From a virus: DNA of 28,462 nucleotides. A program made the translations under genes and the position numbers. Of this stretch, positions 17,562-23,336 are shown piece after piece (position 1 is the first letter of the stretch; the number at the start of each line of letters is the position of its first letter). The stretch is from positions 1-28,462 of IMG/VR virus record IMGVR_UViG_3300033146_001833; one strand, given 5' to 3'. Below the pieces are notes generated by a model that saw only the letters and a program-made list of their open reading frames with translations, was not told the origin of the DNA and did no database searches.

Positions 17562-19197
17562 TTTCAGCTCCCTGCTGTGCCATATCAAGAAGCGAGTTCT
17601 TCTCGATGGCTTTTGTTCCATGCTGCATGATGGTCTGGTTCTCCTGGTTCTCCTGCTCCTGCTTGGCAGCCAACTGCTGTGCCTGAACTCTCTCTTTTCT
17701 GATCATTGCCACTTCTGTTTCTTCTCTCAAGATGCCATAAGGAATATTGTAACTTTCCCCAAGCAATCTGGTGAGTGTATCGAAGTTGAAATTATCAAGA
17801 ACACTCGGATCCATTTGTGCGTACTGTAAAGACATCTGAACCGGCTGAATAATTCTTCGTTCGATCTGTGTCTGCTTCTGAGCCAGTGCCAGAGGGCCAA
17901 GAAGCTGGATATGATACTCCTGGTCAAGGATTTCCTGCGGTGGATCCGGCAATTTCCCCTGTTTGGAGAGAATCCTGAGAGTCTCGCTGATGATCTTATC
18001 CAGAAAATCTTTATTCATGAATGAAATGATCGGTCCGAGCATTGAGGCTTTCTCCTGCTGGATCTCTGCAACCTCCTGGGTCGTTCTTCTGGTGGTAGAA
18101 CCGGCTAATGTCACAAAGAAGTCAGTAAGAAAGTGCTTATTTACAATATCTGTGTATCTATTTACAGAATCAATGGCTGCCGGGTAGTCGTAACTGGTTC
18201 CTGTTCCTGTAATCGGTCTGTCCGGTGAACGGTAGAAGTTCCTCCCGCCGGCTCCAAGGTGATAATCGTCCATCATCTCAGCAGGGATGTTCATGGGCGG
18301 ATCTGCCATCTTCTGTTCAGCCTCCAGCCGGGTTCTCGCTGACTGGTTGAGAACATAAATATCGGGCAATGCCTTGGCGGCCATCCCCAAGCCGTAGGTT
18401 AACCGGCCTTGAACTGTCCATCTCCATACGGCTGCCGGGAACTCATTGAATCCATCCCTTCTGATGATCCTGTTATCCATCGTCATCAAGTGATAACCGG
18501 AATATTTGAACCTATTGGCAAAAGGATGACCCGGTTTGTACATATTATTGGGCATAATCATGTAATAAATCGTAGTTTTATCCCAGGGATTAGCTTTAAT
18601 CCGTTCAAAAGCCTCTGATCCAAGCTCTTCTGGTGAATATAAGTCCAAAAGCTGGTGATTTAAGTATTCTTTTTCTGTTCCAAACTGATTCACCTCATTA
18701 TAGGCGTCAGTTCCGATCACATAATCACCCGGATGCCAGAATCTGTACCGGATTCCATTGTTTCTCAGATCTTCTTCAACAGTAAGGGTCGCCGTTCCTA
18801 TTGGAACGATGGAAGAAAAGGCAGGAATGAGGTGTTTGTAGACATCATATTTCTCAAACGTACTCATCAGGGTGCGATTCACGTCTGTAATGTAATCTCT
18901 GACTGCTGCAGGTCTTCTGAGTGGACCATCCAGGGCAATTGAAGCCCATTCATCTGCCGGATTGCATGAATATCCGAATAAACCGGCAGTGACAATCTGT
19001 GCTGCCACCCTTGGGGATCCATCGTAAACATTATCTCCAATCAAATCTTTCGGATCCCAATTGTCAGACATATCCATGTATTCAGGTTGAGTCAGCTCTG
19101 CACACTCCTCCCACAATGGTTCCCATCTGTATCGTTCCTGCTTTGCTTTATCAAAGGCTTCTTTTGCCAGCCTATATGTTTCATCGTTCATCGGCAT
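17551..19197 (-). CDS. Portal (head-to-tail connector) protein, 548 aa
   Basis: Forms the dodecameric ring at the packaging vertex. The N-terminal helix (ETYRLAKEAFDKAKQERY, then RWEPLWEECAELTQPEYMD) is the mark of the T7 gp8-type head-tail connector family, and the length fits (T7 gp8 is 536 aa). Further hallmarks are QSARTRLEAEQKMADPP in the middle, TRRTTQEVAEIQQEKASMLGPI near the stem region, and a Gln/Glu-rich C-terminus. I use ATG 19197, preceded by AAGGAG at six bases, rather than the in-frame ATG at 19278 inside the upstream gene. It overlaps that gene by 17 bases. Confidence 0.93.
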   Translation of the reverse strand: MPMNDETYRLAKEAFDKAKQERYRWEPLWEECAELTQPEYMDMSDNWDPKDLIGDNVYDGSPRVAAQIVTAGLFGYSCNPADEWASIALDGPLRRPAAVRDYITDVNRTLMSTFEKYDVYKHLIPAFSSIVPIGTATLTVEEDLRNNGIRYRFWHPGDYVIGTDAYNEVNQFGTEKEYLNHQLLDLYSPEELGSEAFERIKANPWDKTTIYYMIMPNNMYKPGHPFANRFKYSGYHLMTMDNRIIRRDGFNEFPAAVWRWTVQGRLTYGLGMAAKALPDIYVLNQSARTRLEAEQKMADPPMNIPAEMMDDYHLGAGGRNFYRSPDRPITGTGTSYDYPAAIDSVNRYTDIVNKHFLTDFFVTLAGSTTRRTTQEVAEIQQEKASMLGPIISFMNKDFLDKIISETLRILSKQGKLPDPPQEILDQEYHIQLLGPLALAQKQTQIERRIIQPVQMSLQYAQMDPSVLDNFNFDTLTRLLGESYNIPYGILREETEVAMIRKERVQAQQLAAKQEQENQENQTIMQHGTKAIEKNSLLDMAQQGAENAG

Positions 19198-19513
19198 TGG
19201 TGTCTCCTTTCTGATATATTGTCCCCATGAAATCACTGAGTCCCTGGGCATAAATATCGGCTTCTTCTGGAGAGTCAAACATCCCGAGATGCTTTTTGTC
19301 TCTCATGTATCTGTAAATTGCTTCTTCTTCTGGGTCATCAATGGCGATTGTCGGGAGAAGTACTTCCTTGCCGGTATCCTCATCATAAAAGCTAAAAGAC
19401 AACAGAGTAGAGATTGTTCCGTCTTCATTCTCTCGTACCGGCCGGTTCAATATATCGATATTCCCGGTGTACCATCCATCGATTGCGTTCTGCTGCGTAA
19501 GCTCATCAGCCAC
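19181..19513 (-). CDS. Small phage protein with GNIDxxxRP...GxFDSPEEADxYA domain, 110 aa
   Basis: GTG start at 19513; AGGAGG lies five bases before it, formed by the last codons of the terminase gene, whose TGA (19506-19508) it overlaps. Residues about 16-95 carry a pattern I have seen in many phage proteins: TGNIDILNRPVRENEDGTIS, then EVLLPTIAID, EEEAIYRYM and HLGMFDSPEEADIYAQGL. In other phages this module occurs alone or attached to larger virion or lysozyme-related proteins; its function is not established to my knowledge. Its place between terminase and portal suggests a virion or packaging connection. It is expressed in coupling with both neighbours. Confidence 0.75.
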   Translation of the reverse strand: MADELTQQNAIDGWYTGNIDILNRPVRENEDGTISTLLSFSFYDEDTGKEVLLPTIAIDDPEEEAIYRYMRDKKHLGMFDSPEEADIYAQGLSDFMGTIYQKGDTNADER

Positions 19514-20846
19514 GGTATCCTCCTATTTTCCGTCTCAATAAGGATACCTTATCCTCTCTTGAGAGAAATCTATCTGAAGTTTTAATAACATTCCGGCCTT
19601 TCACAAACAGGATGCTATATTTTGTCTCATCAAACACATGGTCTTCACCATTGGTATCCACATCTTCTGATTTCCGCTTATCAGCCACTTGCATTGGTAT
19701 TGTCCTGATGAAATCCTTACAGGCTGGGAATACGGTCAACATCGGACCACCATCAGAGAGAGTGGTCTTGAGATAGTCATGTAAGGCATAAACGCCGGCA
19801 ATCCTGTCGTTGTTTCCCTTGTGCATGATGAAGTATTCACTGAAAACACTCTCAACAGATTCTTCACTGAATCCCTGCTTCGACCAACACGCCGGATCCG
19901 CTACCATATCTTCTATACCGACAAACGATGCAGCTTGTCCAACCTTTTTCGCTACATCCCTGATACTCTCTCTTGTGCCGACATTTGGTTTTTCTGCTCC
20001 ATAGAATTCAGCAAACCTGATCAGCCGGCCCTCATGAGTCAACGCCCAGAAGCCCACCGAGTAAGGTTTCGCAAAGCCCCAGTCCATTGAAGCGAACTTA
20101 TACCATGAAGGATCAAGGGGAAAGGGGTGAATGATATGTATCTGTGGATTCCATTCCGAAAAGACCTGTCCGGCGAACATATCCCAGTTGCCCCACCGGA
20201 ATGCCTCATATAAATGCTCTGGAAGCTGTTCCAGCATCTTCTCGTAATCAGTTTCAAGTAATGAAGGATTATCTTCCAGTCTGGAGGCTATAAACTGCCG
20301 TGTCCATCCATCCTCCTCCTCATACACCATGCCGGGCTTCCGCCCATTGATGAAACGCTCTTTAATCCATGAAGCCCCAATACCGCCGGGGTTCCCAGTT
20401 GCTCTCATGTAACACGGAATGTCATGAGCAGAACGGAGTGAACCAAACATAAAAAGATAAGGATAATCTGTGGGCCAGTTTCCAAGCTCATCAAAATATA
20501 AATTAGAGAGAGAGAACCCCTGGTACTTGCCTACATCATCATCCCGATCCAGATGCCGCATTCTCAGAGTGGCCCCATTGTTGAATGTCCAGATCTTATC
20601 TCCAGTCCTCCAGGTCGCTATCCCCCGGTAAAGCTCCTTCGATATGGCTATGGCTTCCTCAAGCTCCGGCGTGGTCCTGCGGAATAGCATCCCCTTGGCT
20701 GCCCGCCGGTAAGTCTTCGCTGATGCTGCAAAGTCAAGAAGGCAAGCAAATGTCTTGCCTCCTCCACGAGCTCCTCCAAAAAATACTTCCTTTGAAGTTG
20801 ATGCTATAAATTGTTCCTGCTTTAATGTGGGTCTGATCTCTGCCAT
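19506..20846 (-). CDS. Terminase large subunit, 446 aa
   Basis: ATPase and nuclease that packages DNA. Walker A GGARGGGKT lies at residues 24-32, Walker B LYFDEL at about 116-121 (D119, E120), and a coupling-type TGNPGG at about 150-155. The nuclease domain begins with MDWGFAKPYSVGF (D255), has a second acidic site in MVADPACW (D317), and ends with a GEDHVFDETKY motif near 400. The protein is compact and looks complete. ATG 20846 has no clear Shine-Dalgarno (GCTTGGGTT before it) although the rest of the operon has strong ones, so packaging enzyme levels may be kept low. No separate small subunit is evident; the 68-aa ORF upstream is a weak candidate. Confidence 0.96.
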   Translation of the reverse strand: MAEIRPTLKQEQFIASTSKEVFFGGARGGGKTFACLLDFAASAKTYRRAAKGMLFRRTTPELEEAIAISKELYRGIATWRTGDKIWTFNNGATLRMRHLDRDDDVGKYQGFSLSNLYFDELGNWPTDYPYLFMFGSLRSAHDIPCYMRATGNPGGIGASWIKERFINGRKPGMVYEEEDGWTRQFIASRLEDNPSLLETDYEKMLEQLPEHLYEAFRWGNWDMFAGQVFSEWNPQIHIIHPFPLDPSWYKFASMDWGFAKPYSVGFWALTHEGRLIRFAEFYGAEKPNVGTRESIRDVAKKVGQAASFVGIEDMVADPACWSKQGFSEESVESVFSEYFIMHKGNNDRIAGVYALHDYLKTTLSDGGPMLTVFPACKDFIRTIPMQVADKRKSEDVDTNGEDHVFDETKYSILFVKGRNVIKTSDRFLSREDKVSLLRRKIGGYRG

Positions 20847-20864
20847 AACCCAAGCATAACACTA

Positions 20865-21071
20865 TTATATATTACTTGCCATATCAGCAACCCTGCCGGG
20901 TCTTCGACCCCCAGGGAACTTCAACCCTTCATGAATCTCGGCACTCGGCTTGGTGTACATCAACCTCTTCCGCCGGCTTGCATTCTTCGGCAGCACCCTG
21001 TAATTCGGATAACTGGCGATATGTATATTCCCATAAAACTCCGCAAACTCCACCCCATGCCTATTCTTCAT
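20865..21071 (-). CDS. Hypothetical basic protein, first gene of the late operon, 68 aa
   Basis: Not recognised. ATG 21071 has AAGGAG five bases upstream; a GTG two codons earlier is too close to that site. The protein is basic, with RRKR in the middle and a Gly/Arg-rich FPGGRRPGRV near the C-terminus, and ends 18 bases before the terminase start. Its place in front of terminase would suit a small terminase subunit or DNA-binding helper, but it is short for that family and I see no helix-turn-helix. Confidence 0.6.
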   Translation of the reverse strand: MKNRHGVEFAEFYGNIHIASYPNYRVLPKNASRRKRLMYTKPSAEIHEGLKFPGGRRPGRVADMASNI

Positions 21072-21093
21072 CTTCACTCCTTCCTCTTCCCTG

Positions 21094-21123
21094 ATTATAT
21101 CACAAATCTATCTCTTTTTTCAT
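21094..21123 (-). promoter_or_regulatory. Candidate sigma70-type promoter for the late (minus-strand) operon
   Basis: On the minus strand an extended -10 box TGATATAAT (21094-21102) is an exact TGnTATAAT. An 18-base spacer separates it from ATGAAA (21118-21123), which matches four of six -35 consensus bases. Transcription would start near 21087, giving a leader of about 15 bases that is almost wholly the purine-rich ribosome site of the first late gene. If used, the late genes can be read by host RNA polymerase. Confidence 0.5.
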
Positions 21124-21204
21124 CCTCTTTTCCTATTTCCCCCCTTCCCCACTCTCTCTCTTTGTATTAAAATAGAGTCATGATTTTATATCACCGTTGT
21201 GAAA

Positions 21205-21429
21205 CGTCGATCAAATCTATCAAGTGCCCATTAGGCTCGCAGTCGTGAGCTGAGGGGAGCATCTTGAGGATGGGTTATCGACGATGATCGGTAGCCCATT
21301 TGTCACCTACCTACGGTCCGAAGGGTGTGAGGATAGGCAGAATTATCCGAAACGTAGAGTAGAACCTGGCTTACGATGCAATTCCTTGCATCTTGTCTGC
21401 CCAACCATCTGGCTCCTAAAAAAAGAGCC
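21205..21429 (+). ncRNA. Candidate structured RNA (multi-hairpin, possible bistable switch)
   Basis: There is no gene here, but helices are dense: 235-240/245-250 (loop AGTC), an 11-bp stem 270-280/289-299 with loop ACGATGAT, a 9-bp stem 307-315/353-362 with one bulged A that encloses GGATA/TATCC (331-335/344-348), a perfect 7-bp hairpin 375-381/386-392 with loop TTCC, and GGCTC/GAGCC (411-415/425-429); all numbers are 21 kb plus the value shown. Three pairs are U-G only if the plus strand is transcribed (239/245, 275/294, 278/291), and would be A-C mismatches on the minus strand. The segment 270-283 can instead pair upstream (CGTCGA 205-210 with TCGACG 278-283; CCCAT 227-231 with ATGGG 270-274). 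No known RNA family was recognised. Confidence 0.5.
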
Positions 21430-21430
21430 T

Positions 21431-21446
21431 GGGGGGGTAGGGGGGG
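21431..21446 (+). other. G7-TA-G7 tract, possible G-quadruplex
   Basis: Two runs of seven G separated by TA, directly after the last hairpin of the candidate RNA. Each run can supply two G-triplets, so an intramolecular quadruplex is possible in DNA or plus-strand RNA. It is striking in an otherwise AT-leaning sequence and could act as a transcription pause, replication block or packaging landmark. Confidence 0.5.
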
Positions 21447-21621
21447 TCTCTCCAAAGGCTTCTTCCTTTAACCTTTCTTATCTTAAAACCTTCAACATCA
21501 GAGAGAGTATAGAGAGAGTAAGTTAGCCTGAAAGGCTCCCCTCCATCGTTACATATCCTCTCTCTTCTCTCTCTCTGGTATTGTTTATCTTTTCTTCCTT
21601 CTCTTCGCCTTTAACGATTAC
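21447..21621. other. Geneless stretch, CT/GA-rich
   Basis: No ORF with a ribosome site. The stretch holds long CT or GA runs (near 21500-21520 and 21557-21577) and a short GCCT...AGGC inverted repeat near 21526-21536. No promoter or gene could be supported. Confidence 0.5.
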
Positions 21622-21677
21622 TTCTGACGATTTATATATAAACCACGATTACTCTGATTCTGACGATTTATATATAA
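21622..21677. repeat. Two 20-bp direct repeats TTCTGACGATTTATATATAA
   Basis: Identical copies at 21622-21641 and 21658-21677, 36 bp apart, each preceded by an ACGATTACT element (21613-21621 and about 21644-21652). The TATATATAA core followed by the GC-rich region could be a duplicated promoter for a phage polymerase or alternative sigma, a replication iteron or a protein-binding site. No -35 box at normal spacing was found. Confidence 0.8.
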
Positions 21678-21786
21678 GCTAGTACCCCCCCATGCGGGGA
21701 AGGAACAAATCAGGGAACTGGCCTTGGGTGTTGGGTACTTGGGTCTGACATGGATAACGGACTGGACCACGGGGTACCGGGTAGTC

Positions 21787-21799
21787 AACTATGATAGTT
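21787..21799. promoter_or_regulatory. Palindrome AACTAT-G-ATAGTT, operator-like
   Basis: A perfect 6-bp inverted repeat around one central base, standing just before the first GC-rich hairpin repeat. A stem with a one-base loop does not form well as RNA, so a dimeric DNA-binding protein site is more likely. No repressor gene is seen in the window. Confidence 0.35.
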
Positions 21800-21807
21800 A
21801 AGAGATA

Positions 21808-21888
21808 GCGGGGTTCCACCCCACACCCCAATGCGAGAGCAGGGTGTCCCACCCCGCACCCCTAGAGCGGGGCTCCGCCCCACACCCC
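21808..21888 (+). repeat. Three copies of a GGGG-nnnnn-CCCC-nnn-ACCCC hairpin repeat
   Basis: Copies at 21810-21829, 21842-21862 and 21869-21888. The last has the clean form GGGGCTCCGCCCC (5-bp stem, three-base loop) followed by ACACCCC; the others differ by substitutions that partly keep the stem. The first copy is followed by AATGC, as is the copy at 23084-23109. The same family recurs at 23083-23190. Such GC-rich hairpin plus C-tract units look like a dispersed repeat shared with a host or plasmid rather than phage coding sequence. Confidence 0.75.
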
Positions 21889-21908
21889 AGACTCGGAGGC
21901 TCCCTGAA

Positions 21909-22165
21909 CGGCGACGCTCGGAGGGCTGGCTGACCTATCGGGTAGCGGTAAGAGTCGCCGAGGACAAGTAGAGAAGAGGGATTGCGATATTCTCTGGAAA
22001 AGTCAACCCCCTGTGGCCACGGTAGCGTCAGATAATAAGGAAGCGTATCCGCCCCGAATATGGGGAGCCGGGGGCCCGTCCCCGGCGTGAACCGTATGAT
22101 AGTGTTTACTGTTGGGAGTACGGCCTGGTCGCACGACCAGAGGAAAACGTATATAAAAATATACG
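21909..22165 (+). ncRNA. Second run of hairpins upstream of the plus-strand operon
   Basis: Successive stems: CGGCGAC/GTCGCCG (21909-21915 with 21954-21960); CCCC/GGGG (22052-22065); GCCGGGG/CCCCGGC (22067-22086); CCGTA/TACGG (22092-22123) enclosing ATAGT/ACTGT; CTGGTC/GACCAG with loop GCAC (22125-22140); and CGTATAT/ATATACG with loop AAAA (22148-22165). No ORF with a ribosome site lies here. It could be one large structured RNA or a string of protein sites; the run ends just before the plus-strand promoter. Together with 21205-21429 this makes most of the intergenic region capable of folding. Confidence 0.4.
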
Positions 22166-22185
22166 CTAAAATGGTAACAAAGTAC

Positions 22186-22214
22186 TATACACTAAGATAC
22201 ACTCATGGTATACT
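22186..22214 (+). promoter_or_regulatory. Candidate promoter for the plus-strand small-gene operon
   Basis: Extended -10 TGGTATACT (22206-22214) with -35 TATACA (22186-22191, four of six consensus bases) at a 17-base spacing. Transcription would begin near 22221, immediately before the hairpin at 22223-22235, about 48 bases upstream of the first start codon. Confidence 0.5.
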
Positions 22215-22222
22215 TCCCATAG

Positions 22223-22235
22223 TTCCCGTAGGGAA
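22223..22235 (+). promoter_or_regulatory. 5'-terminal hairpin of the plus-strand transcript
   Basis: TTCCC-GTA-GGGAA, a perfect 5-bp stem with a three-base loop at the predicted 5' end of the messenger. Stems at the extreme 5' end commonly protect phage messengers from decay. It depends on the promoter call just upstream. Confidence 0.4.
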
Positions 22236-22268
22236 TACAAATCAAAGTATCACAAGGAGATACAACAA

Positions 22269-22622
22269 ATGTTAACGCCAAACATGGTAGAGAAGATCAG
22301 GAACCTGCAAGAAGAAGTGAAGACCAACCGGTACAGTTACGAAGAATGGATGCCGATGCTCAAGCAGAGAGTAAGCCCCGAAGAGTATCAGGAAATTGAA
22401 AGCATCATTGCAATCGGAGAAGCGGACCTGCGCAACGACGACGCCGTGAAAGCCTGCACCGATAGAAACGAATGGATGCTGACAGAGTTCGAGCATGAAG
22501 GAGAACAATCCCCATCATGGCTTGCACGTATCAAGGCGACTGGAGTAATGAAACCGAATGATATACGTCACCTGAATAAAATATCATTCTACGCAAATCA
22601 TACTAAGGCATTCATGAGCTAA
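22269..22622 (+). CDS. Hypothetical protein, first gene of the plus-strand operon, 117 aa
   Basis: Not recognised. ATG 22269 is preceded by AAGGAG nine bases upstream. The protein is charged and helical (MVEKIRNLQEEVKTNRYSYEEW, then RVSPEEYQEIESIIAIGEADL), with a C-terminal helix that includes PNDIRHLNKISFYANHTKAF. No cysteine pair, transmembrane segment or catalytic motif was seen. As the promoter-proximal gene it may be strongly and early expressed, so a regulatory or host-interaction role is possible, but nothing in the sequence shows it. Confidence 0.75.
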   Translation: MLTPNMVEKIRNLQEEVKTNRYSYEEWMPMLKQRVSPEEYQEIESIIAIGEADLRNDDAVKACTDRNEWMLTEFEHEGEQSPSWLARIKATGVMKPNDIRHLNKISFYANHTKAFMS

Positions 22623-22659
22623 AGGAGGAGCCGGGGCAATAGTCCCCGGCGCACTAATG
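22622..22659 (+). promoter_or_regulatory. Shine-Dalgarno separated from its start codon by a strong hairpin
   Basis: AAAGGAGGA (22621-22629) is followed at once by GCCGGGG-CAATAGT-CCCCGGC (22630-22650), then GCACTA and ATG 22657. In linear sequence the ribosome site is about 28 bases from the start, too far to work. When the hairpin forms, the gap shrinks to roughly the usual spacing. This arrangement is known for T4 gene 25. The stem is identical to the one at 22067-22086. Confidence 0.65.
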
Positions 22660-22941
22660 TTATACAAGCACGACAATTATATATTTAATGAGAAGACAGC
22701 GGAATTGTATATCGACGGGAAGATTGCCTATAAAGGACGGTCCGCCCTTGAGCTTCAGGAGATACTATCCGATGACTGGACAAGAGTGACTGAGGAGATA
22801 GGTTACTTCACCGCAGACAAGAGAGAGAGAGACGCCGACTTGTCCGCGACTCAATCCGCTGAGTCATTCATTGACAGGGGATATAAAAGACCGGACCCGA
22901 CGGACTCCGAGAGATACCCCCGCAATAATGAGGAGTATTGA
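22657..22941 (+). CDS. Hypothetical protein, 94 aa
   Basis: Not recognised. It starts with a beta-like N-terminus (KHDNYIFNEKTAELYIDGKIAYKG), then a short helix (SALELQEILSDDW), and ends in a highly charged, probably disordered tail with RERD and Pro/Asp-rich sequence. The start depends on the hairpin-bridged ribosome site described at 22622-22659; no other site lies close to ATG 22657. It is followed by another GC-rich hairpin at 22949-22968. Confidence 0.65.
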   Translation: MLYKHDNYIFNEKTAELYIDGKIAYKGRSALELQEILSDDWTRVTEEIGYFTADKRERDADLSATQSAESFIDRGYKRPDPTDSERYPRNNEEY

Positions 22942-22948
22942 AACCATA

Positions 22949-22968
22949 GGGGATCCGAAAGGGTCCCC
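22949..22968 (+). other. Intergenic hairpin GGGGATCC-GAAA-GGGTCCCC
   Basis: Eight base pairs (one U-G) closed by a GAAA tetraloop, a very stable RNA fold. There is no T run, so it is not a classical terminator. It lies between the stop at 22941 and the start at 22987, and may block 3' exonucleases or act on translation of the next start. Another G/C-stem hairpin precedes the previous gene. Confidence 0.7.
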
Positions 22969-22986
22969 GCCACCAGAAGGAATAGT

Positions 22987-23184
22987 ATGTTATATCAGAC
23001 AGATAACATAAAAGTACCAAACAGCAAAAAAGTCCAAAAAATTTTCGCTTATAATACGGTGGCCTTCGGCGTTTATATCGGAAGGGGCTCCGCCCCTCAT
23101 ACCCCAATGCCCCATTGGCTCCGCCCCTGGAACCCCGATAACAATATGGTGACCGAGTACGGTCGGCAAGGGCTCCGCCCCTGA
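22987..23184 (+). CDS. Doubtful 65-aa ORF, perhaps a gene remnant read into repeats
   Basis: AAGG lies six bases before ATG 22987, so initiation is plausible. Only the first 30 or so residues look like protein (MLYQTDNIKVPNSKKVQKIF); from residue 33 on the frame simply translates the GC-rich repeats. The opening MLYxxDN and the hairpin before it resemble the start of the previous gene, suggesting a duplicated start region whose original coding part was replaced by repeat sequence. I would not count on a functional product. Confidence 0.3.
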   Translation: MLYQTDNIKVPNSKKVQKIFAYNTVAFGVYIGRGSAPHTPMPHWLRPWNPDNNMVTEYGRQGLRP

Positions 23185-23336
23185 CACCCCATACTTCAGC
23201 TATCGAGAGATCAGGCAATGATGGGTGTCAGCCCCGGGCTTGCTCAACCTTCCTTTCGTGCGCCCGATATGCGTGGAGATTTCTCTCTCTGTTATTGATA
23301 TATATCGTGTAATTGTCTAAAAAAAATCGCTTATAA
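23032..23336 (+). repeat. Imperfect direct repeat GTCyAAAAAA...TCGCTTATAA flanking the GC-rich repeats
   Basis: Copy one spans 23032-23054 and copy two 23315-23336. Both have GTC, a pyrimidine, an A tract and then TCGCTTATAA, with an internal length difference of about one base. They bracket the cluster of GC-rich hairpin repeats (23083-23190). The TATAAT and TATAAC ends resemble -10 boxes, but no suitable -35 box is present, and copy two is too close to ATG 23349 to be an ordinary promoter. Confidence 0.55.
23083..23190 (+). repeat. Three further copies of the GGGGCTCCGCCCC hairpin repeat
   Basis: Copies at 23084-23105, 23111-23136 and 23169-23190, each with GGCTCCGCCCCT, three or four variable bases, then ACCCC. 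The first has the full GGGGCTCCGCCCC stem; the others have slightly shortened left arms. The first is followed by AATGC, as at 21826-21834. Together with 21808-21888 this makes six copies in 1.4 kb. They break the ORF that starts at 22987. Confidence 0.75.

Noticed and set aside
21300-21330. GGTCCGAA looked like a tRNA T-loop.
   Set aside because: No acceptor stem or anticodon arm can be drawn around it. No tRNA was recognised in the window.
21361-21373. AGAACCTGGCTTA resembles the 3' P4 strand of bacterial RNase P RNA (AGAACCCGGCTTA).
   Set aside because: No matching upstream P4 strand of the GGAAAGTCC type pairs with it, other conserved RNase P regions are absent or in the wrong order (GGTAAGAG at 21946, GGAAAAGTC at 21996), and the element is too short. 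Treated as chance.
22092-22123. ACCGTA...TACGG stem looks a little like group II intron domain V.
   Set aside because: The catalytic AGC triad, bulge and tetraloop arrangement are missing, and there is no reverse transcriptase or intron boundary.
22060-22275. Plus-strand 71-aa ORF over the hairpin array and promoter.
   Set aside because: No Shine-Dalgarno, covers the predicted promoter and leader, and ends inside the first codons of the real gene at 22269.
22868-23218. Minus-strand 116-aa ORF.
   Set aside because: Its first part is only the translation of the GC-rich repeats, it runs opposite to clear plus-strand genes and has no suitable context. Such ORFs are typical artefacts of GC-rich repeats.
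21622-23336. CRISPR array, because of regular repeats.
   Set aside because: Repeats are in pairs or irregularly spaced, without unique spacers of constant length and without cas genes.
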